A stretch of 55,704 nucleotides of DNA from DAOUBA01 sp034432855 (lineage in GTDB: Bacteria > Chloroflexota > Anaerolineae > B4-G1). The stretch covers positions 1 through 55,704 of the forward strand of contig DAOUBA010000210.1 of the NCBI GenBank assembly GCA_034432855.1. The letters run 5' to 3'. Below, piece by piece: positions 51,881 through 55,704 of this stretch. A model generated the notes under the pieces. It did not search any database and had not been told where the DNA came from. It was given only the letters and a program-made list of their open reading frames with translations. Position 1 is the first letter of the stretch; the number at the start of each line of letters is the position of its first letter. Position numbers and translations under genes: made by a program.

Positions 51881-51890
51881 GTCGTTCAGG

Positions 51891-51931
51891 TGTCACAAGT
51901 GCTTGACAAGTGTCACAACTTATGGTATAAT
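51891..51931 (+). promoter_or_regulatory. Perfect consensus promoter with direct-repeat operator
   Basis: TTGACA (51903-51908), 17 bases, TATAAT (51926-51931). TGTCACAA occurs at 51891-51898 and again at 51911-51918, 20 bases apart (two helical turns), flanking the -35 box; the second copy lies in the spacer, where a bound protein would block polymerase. Confidence 0.8.
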
Positions 51932-51937
51932 ATGCTT

Positions 51938-52283
51938 GCGTATTCCCCGCCCCGCCTGTGACCCGGGCGTGACCCGAAGCCGATACCCCGCCCGCTGGCA
52001 GGCCACCAGCACCGTGATGGCGGCACGCCCGCCCGGACGAAGGTCCCGGCGGGCCTCTGGCAACACCGGCAATCGGGGGAAAGGGACAAAGCCCCGCAGT
52101 GGCGGTGAGAGCGGCTCGGCGGTGGGGCGAGGAGAGTAGCACAGAAACAAAGCGGGCGAATAACATTGCCCCCGCGCTGCGTGTACAGCCGGGGGCGTGG
52201 CCCAGGGAGGCTACGGCTCCCCAGGCGGTACATAGTGTACCACAGAGCCGAGCCTCCTGCAAGTCTTGCAGGAGGTTTTCATA
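51938..52283 (+). ncRNA. Candidate structured leader RNA with ribosome-binding-site sequester hairpin
   Basis: About 346 nt between the promoter and ATG 52284 hold no credible gene but a series of hairpins: 51994-52010, 52027-52054 (11-base arms, one mismatch), 52168-52196, 52205-52221, 52227-52241 and 52253-52275. The last one (CCTCCTGCAA, GTC, TTGCAGGAGG) hides the ribosome binding site GGAGG at 52271-52275. An upstream GGAGGCT (52206-52212) can pair with AGCCTCC (52251-52257), which would break that hairpin. This looks like a two-state translational switch. It matches no riboswitch class I know. Confidence 0.55.
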
Positions 52284-52538
52284 ATGAGGGTTTTCGTGAC
52301 ACCACACGCGCTTCAGCGGATCGAGGAGCGCGGCGGCGACGCCGAGATTATCGCCGCCGCCAGGCGGGCAGCCCGGCGTATTTCACTGCCACCTCGCAGC
52401 CGGGCGGCCCTGGACATCCCGTATGCCCCGGAGGTGATCCCCGTGGTCGAGGCACGTCGCCGACGCGGCGGCGATGCGCTCGTGGTGATCACCGTGCTCT
52501 CCCACGTCCCTGATAACCTCAACGTGGTTTTCGTCTGA
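52284..52538 (+). CDS. Small basic protein, DUF4258-like
   Basis: An 84-residue protein. VFVTPHALQRIEERGGDAEI at the N-terminus, an Arg/Ala-rich helix (AAARRAARRISLPP) and VVVITVL-type strands near the C-terminus fit the DUF4258/BrnT-RelE-like fold, small proteins frequent on mobile elements and sometimes toxin-like. The assignment is by pattern only. Its ribosome binding site lies in the right arm of a hairpin, so translation is probably controlled. No antitoxin-like partner is obvious; the next gene codes for a small Cys/His-rich protein 12 bases on. Confidence 0.6.
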   Translation: MRVFVTPHALQRIEERGGDAEIIAAARRAARRISLPPRSRAALDIPYAPEVIPVVEARRRRGGDALVVITVLSHVPDNLNVVFV

Positions 52539-52550
52539 GGGGGTGACGTG

Positions 52551-52751
52551 ATGGCGGATCACTGCATCGTTACGGATTGCCCCGTCCAGGCGCGGCCCGC
52601 AGGGTGCGGCTATCTGACGCTGGGCGTGCCCTGCCGCCACCCCCGCCATCGCACGACGTGGGAGGCCCGTCAGAATGGCCGGCCCGGCTCCTTGCTGCGG
52701 CGGATTGAAGCGGCGCAGCGGACGTTGACACCGGAGCGGGCGCGGCAGTAG
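52551..52751 (+). CDS. Small Cys/His-rich protein, unknown
   Basis: A 66-residue protein with four or five cysteines and several histidines in the first half (HCIVTDCPVQ, GCGYLTLGVPCRHPRHR), which could bind zinc, and a helical basic second half (LLRRIEAAQRTLTPERARQ). I do not recognize the family. ATG 52551 follows GGGGGTGA. It stands in a row of same-strand genes between the DUF4258-like and translocase genes and is likely part of the same transcript. Confidence 0.6.
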   Translation: MADHCIVTDCPVQARPAGCGYLTLGVPCRHPRHRTTWEARQNGRPGSLLRRIEAAQRTLTPERARQ

Positions 52752-52774
52752 GGGCAGGAGACAGACTGACCGAA

Positions 52775-54145
52775 ATGGACAGGCGAACCGAACTCCTCAC
52801 GCAGATGTCCCAGGCGATCATCCGGGCCGCCGCTGCCGGTGTACTTGGCGATCCCATCCAGGTTTTCCGCGCCGAGATTGTGGCGGGCCCTCGGGCAGGC
52901 GCCGTGCAGTTGTATGCCGGCCTGGCCACCGGCATCCTCTTCAACGCCCTGACCGCCGATCACTCTGCCATGGCCCGGCAATTCATCCCCTGGCCCTTCC
53001 GAGGCGATCCGTCTGTCTACCTCGACGGCCAGGCGCTGCGCGTCGAGGCGCCCTGGCCGAAGGAGCTGGCGCAGGACGCCGTTCGCCTGGGGGCGGTATG
53101 CCGCCAACCGAAGGGGAACGGCCGTTGGGTTCTGGGGATCAACGAATACGGCCAGACCGTCATCGGCAGCCTGAATGATGCGACTCCCAACTGGCTGCTT
53201 GCCGGCACCACCGGCTCCGGCAAGACGGTAGCGCTGTTGTCTGCCGGCCTGCAGTTCTCCTGGGACCCCCTCAATCGCCTGGTGCTCGTTGACGGCAAAC
53301 TGGGCGCAGGGCTGGGGTCTCTGGCCAACCTGCCCGGCGTCGTGGGGCCGTTAGCGACGGATACCGTTGCTGCCCGCAACGCCCTGGGCTGGGTGTACAG
53401 GGAGTTACAGCAGCGCTACCGCATCATTGCGGCCGAAGGGGAGGAAGCGAGCAAACGCTTCAATCGTCTGGTGATCCTCTTTGACGAATTCCAGGAGTTT
53501 ACCGCCGATTCCCTGGTGGCAGAACTCTTACGGCGCATTGTCAGCCGTGGACGGGCGGCGCGGGTGCATACGCTGCTGGCGACCCAGCATCCGACCGTAG
53601 ACGCCTTCGGGAACGACAACGGAGCGGTGAAACGGAATCTGCCGGGGCGGATTGCGCTCAAGGTGCTGGACGCCAAAGCGAGCGAGGTGGTTGTCGGCGC
53701 GCCTGCGCCGCGCGCCGACCGGCTCACCGGGGCGGGGGATGCCTACGCTATCGGCGGCGCGATCCACCGCACGCAACTGGTGCTGGTCGAGCACGGCAAC
53801 CTGGAGCGGGCGGAACGGCAGCCTCCCGTGTTGAACGAGTGGCCGGAGTTTCAGGCGGGGGATGTGGGACAGGAGATGACGGTGCGCTGGGGGTACACCG
53901 GCCGCGAACTGGCTTACGGCCTGGCCGCCGCCTACAGAGGGTGGGGGCGGCCTGCGCTCGTAGCGGCGTTGGAGAGCGCCGGTCTGGGACGGCCCGGTTC
54001 CGAGCGCGCCGACCGGCTGCTACGTCTTGGCCGGGAGCAGATGGAGGGACTGCCCGGCGTGGGACTGTCCCTGATGGAAGCAGAACCGCGTCCGGTCGGC
54101 ATCCGGCCGGGCCGGATCGTGGATATTCCGTTGTCGCCGCGGTAA
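52775..54145 (+). CDS. FtsK/TraSA-like DNA translocase ATPase
   Basis: A 456-residue P-loop protein. Walker A AGTTGSGKTVAL with Lys150, VDGKLGAG, Walker B LVILFDEFQEF and LATQHPTVDAF (the sensor region) are typical of the FtsK-SpoIIIE-TraSA branch. No membrane segment and no gamma domain are seen; the first 90 residues are variable, and the C-terminal 110 residues (EMTVRWGYTGRELAYGLAAAYRG onward, in two parts) resemble a winged-helix-like tail. In actinobacterial integrative elements such a protein moves double-stranded DNA between cells. It precedes a small membrane protein and a second translocase gene, both in the same direction. Confidence 0.87.
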   Translation: MDRRTELLTQMSQAIIRAAAAGVLGDPIQVFRAEIVAGPRAGAVQLYAGLATGILFNALTADHSAMARQFIPWPFRGDPSVYLDGQALRVEAPWPKELAQDAVRLGAVCRQPKGNGRWVLGINEYGQTVIGSLNDATPNWLLAGTTGSGKTVALLSAGLQFSWDPLNRLVLVDGKLGAGLGSLANLPGVVGPLATDTVAARNALGWVYRELQQRYRIIAAEGEEASKRFNRLVILFDEFQEFTADSLVAELLRRIVSRGRAARVHTLLATQHPTVDAFGNDNGAVKRNLPGRIALKVLDAKASEVVVGAPAPRADRLTGAGDAYAIGGAIHRTQLVLVEHGNLERAERQPPVLNEWPEFQAGDVGQEMTVRWGYTGRELAYGLAAAYRGWGRPALVAALESAGLGRPGSERADRLLRLGREQMEGLPGVGLSLMEAEPRPVGIRPGRIVDIPLSPR

Positions 54146-54151
54146 GAATGG

Positions 54152-54239
54152 CTGCCTGCCTGGTTGGGGAGAACACACCCGGCGGCGGAAAAGCGCCTGA
54201 AAACATCCAGGAGTGTGTACCCGGCAACCAGGCAGGCAG
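54152..54239. repeat. Long inverted repeat between the two translocase genes
   Basis: Arms CTGCCTGCCTGGTTG (54152-54166) and CAACCAGGCAGGCAG (54225-54239), with a second inner pair ACACAC/GTGTGT (54173-54178, 54213-54218). It could be an attenuator, a protein site or part of a transfer or replication origin. Confidence 0.6.
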
Positions 54240-54253
54240 GCAGGAGGGCAGGG

Positions 54254-54691
54254 ATGAGGGGAAATCTGACATCCAGAGAGCGGGCGCTGCTCATTGCCGG
54301 AGCGGTGGGTCTGGTCGTGGTCCTGGCGCTGGGCGGCGTACTGGTCTATGCCGTTCACAGGGCCGGTGTGACGGTTCTGCGCTGGTGGGCAGGGCTGACC
54401 ACGGCGGCGCTCCCGCTGGTCGGCGGCCTGGGCTACTACCTGGGCCGGGTGGAGGTGCGCGGGCATGTAGCGGGGCTGACCCAGGGTATCGAGGCGGTGA
54501 GCGAGGCGGCGCGGCGGACGGCAGAGGTGCGGGTAAGCACGGCGCAACGGTTACGCCGGAGAGGAAACGCGCCGGCGTTTCAGGCAGGGGCGCAGTACGC
54601 CGCGCCGCTGCTGATGCCGTTCCCCGTACTCCCTGGGAACACCGGGGTCATTATGCCGCCGCAGACAGAGGCCGATGAAGTCGAGGTATAG
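54254..54691 (+). CDS. Small membrane protein with two transmembrane segments
   Basis: A 145-residue protein. Two hydrophobic helices (ALLIAGAVGLVVVLALGGVLV and WWAGLTTAALPLVGGLGYYLG, about residues 12-32 and 42-62), then a helical cytoplasmic region (AGLTQGIEAVSEAARRTAEV) and a Pro-rich tail (LLMPFPVLPGNTGVIMPPQ). No family recognized. Its position between two FtsK-like genes, with its TAG one base before the ATG of the second, suggests a membrane anchor or pore partner of the translocase, comparable in place to small Tra/Spd proteins of conjugative elements. Confidence 0.7.
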   Translation: MRGNLTSRERALLIAGAVGLVVVLALGGVLVYAVHRAGVTVLRWWAGLTTAALPLVGGLGYYLGRVEVRGHVAGLTQGIEAVSEAARRTAEVRVSTAQRLRRRGNAPAFQAGAQYAAPLLMPFPVLPGNTGVIMPPQTEADEVEV

Positions 54692-55704
54692 ATGCACTCA
54701 CTGCTCGAATGGCAGGCCGACAGGATCGAAGCCGTGCTGCATCACCACAACATCCCCGCCCGTGTCACCGGCGGCGCCGTCACCCCCCGCTGGATTCGCT
54801 TTGACGCGCTGCCGGCTGTGGGGGTCAAAACCTCCAGGATCAAGGGCCTCGGCGAGGAATTGGCCGCGGCGCTCGACGCGCCGACCTGCCGGGTCTCCCG
54901 GCGCGGGGCGGCGGTGGTTGTCGAAGTGCCGCGTGACGATCCGCAGCCGGTGCGCTTCCTGCCGCTCTACCGGCAACTCGACGAGGATGGTCTCAGGATT
55001 CCACCCATCACGGCGGTGCTTGGGCTGGCCGAAGACGGCTCCCCGCTGCTCATCCGCCTGCCCAGCCCCGACGTGGCCCACATCCTGGTTGCCGGGACGA
55101 CCGGCTCCGGCAAGACGGTGCTCCTGCAAAGTATCATCCTCAGCCTGGCGCTGAGCAACACTCCCTCCTCTCAGGGGGGAGTCGGAGGGGGGTTGAGCCT
55201 GGTGCTGATTGACCCGAAAGGCCACGCCTTCGGCATCTTCGAGGGGCTGCCGCACCTGGCGCGCCCGGTGATTCGGGATGTGAGCGAAGCAACGGAGGCG
55301 CTGCACAGCCTGGTGCGGCTGATGGAACGCAGGAGCGCGGAGTTGGGGCGCAACGGCGCTGCGCCGTCCCCTCACGTGGTTGTCGTGATAGACGAACTGG
55401 CCGACCTGCTGATGACCGGCGGCGAGGCCATCCAGCAGCCGTTGACCCGCCTGACGCAGCGCGGGCGCGAGGCCGGCATCCATATCGTTGCAGCCACGCA
55501 AAAGCCTGCTGCCGCCGTGTTGGGGTCGCTCGTCAAGGCCAACTTTCCCGTGCGGCTGGTGGGGCGCGTTGCCAGCGCCGACGATGCCCGCGTCGCCAGC
55601 GGCTGGAGTGGCACGGGGGCCGAGCGGCTGTTGGGGCGCGGGGATTTCCTGGCCGTGGCCGAGGGGCGCGTGATCCGTTTCCAGGCCGCGTATGTCACGC
55701 CGGA
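54692..55704 (+). CDS. FtsK/SpoIIIE-type DNA translocase, runs off the window
   Basis: At least 337 residues, open to the last base. An alpha-beta part like that of FtsK (FDALPAVGVKTSRIKGLGEE, ALDAPTCRV, VVVEVPRDD) precedes the motor: LVAGTTGSGKTVLLQ with Lys141, LVLIDPKG, VVVIDELADLLM and GIHIVAATQKPAAAV. It is thus closer to true FtsK than the gene at 52775. No membrane domain is present, so the small protein upstream may supply the anchor. Odd: residues about 153-167 (SNTPSSQGGVGGGL) stem from a C/G-run repeat inserted in frame between Walker A and the LIDPKG strand. The end of the gene is unseen. Confidence 0.88.
   Translation, partial: MHSLLEWQADRIEAVLHHHNIPARVTGGAVTPRWIRFDALPAVGVKTSRIKGLGEELAAALDAPTCRVSRRGAAVVVEVPRDDPQPVRFLPLYRQLDEDGLRIPPITAVLGLAEDGSPLLIRLPSPDVAHILVAGTTGSGKTVLLQSIILSLALSNTPSSQGGVGGGLSLVLIDPKGHAFGIFEGLPHLARPVIRDVSEATEALHSLVRLMERRSAELGRNGAAPSPHVVVVIDELADLLMTGGEAIQQPLTRLTQRGREAGIHIVAATQKPAAAVLGSLVKANFPVRLVGRVASADDARVASGWSGTGAERLLGRGDFLAVAEGRVIRFQAAYVTP

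Noticed and set aside
51828..52307. Minus-strand and plus-strand frames of 60-160 codons in the 51.9-52.3 kb region
   Set aside because: They are low-complexity, lack ribosome binding sites and cross the terminator or hairpins; the region reads better as a structured leader.

Overview
The window looks like a chromosomal contig from a GC-rich, Gram-negative-type bacterium of the Chloroflexota (Anaerolineae-like). That placement is inferred from gene content; no marker gene was compared. The grounds are Pro/Thr-rich lipoproteins, an alpha-2-macroglobulin next to a class A PBP, a large SRP RNA with an Alu domain beside a yabE-like gene and ksgA, a Lon-like LonB protease, VWA-type chelatase, SCO1664/DUF3090 genes, and abundant palindromic GC-rich intergenic repeats. 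Shine-Dalgarno sites and TTGACA/TATAAT-type promoters are easy to see.

Layout. 1-477: 3' end of a DegT-type sugar aminotransferase. 603-3883 (minus): glycosyltransferase 2, ksgA, 3D/G5 cell-wall protein; then the SRP RNA (3944-4212, minus). 4446-6191 (plus): mutL with endonuclease motifs. 6324-20174 (minus): prepilin peptidase, NAGPA-type lipoprotein, 2014-residue alpha-2-macroglobulin, a decayed toxin-antitoxin locus, class A PBP, TGS-uridine kinase fusion, a small membrane protein and a cold-shock protein. 20307-28604 (minus): SCO1664/DUF3090/phosphatase trio, UspA-like protein, Lon-like protease, phosphoesterase, D-amino acid aminotransferase, an unknown protein and an acyl carrier protein. 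28601-38063 (minus): acyl ligase, a large GNAT protein, MFS transporter, tldE, tldD, GNAT acetyltransferase and a PIG-L deacetylase. 38210-39718 (plus): serine-palmitoyltransferase-like enzyme and an FmdB zinc ribbon.

40682-46534 is mostly plus: HicB fragment, fused AAA/VWA chelatase, PHP phosphoesterase, aminotransferase and proC, with a second cold-shock gene on minus. 46629-48282 (minus): RmlC-like epimerase and site-2 protease. 48405-51305 (plus): a truncated DUF3800 reading in frame into a VPS62/PrsW membrane protease.

From 51349 the character changes: tRNA-Arg(CCT), a double-HTH protein, a consensus promoter with a structured leader of about 350 nt, small unknown proteins, and two FtsK/TraSA-like translocases flanking a small membrane protein. 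This resembles the start of an integrated conjugative or plasmid-like element using the tRNA as landing site; no integrase is in view.

The points I would check first are the leader at 51.9-52.3 kb, whose sequence allows mutually exclusive sequester/release pairings around a ribosome binding site; a possible scattered ceramide/sphingolipid gene set (ACP, ligase, GNAT, SPT-like enzyme); in-frame insertions of intergenic-type repeats in ksgA, the PBP gene and an ftsK gene; and a 164-bp MITE with an 8-bp target duplication abutting a stop codon.
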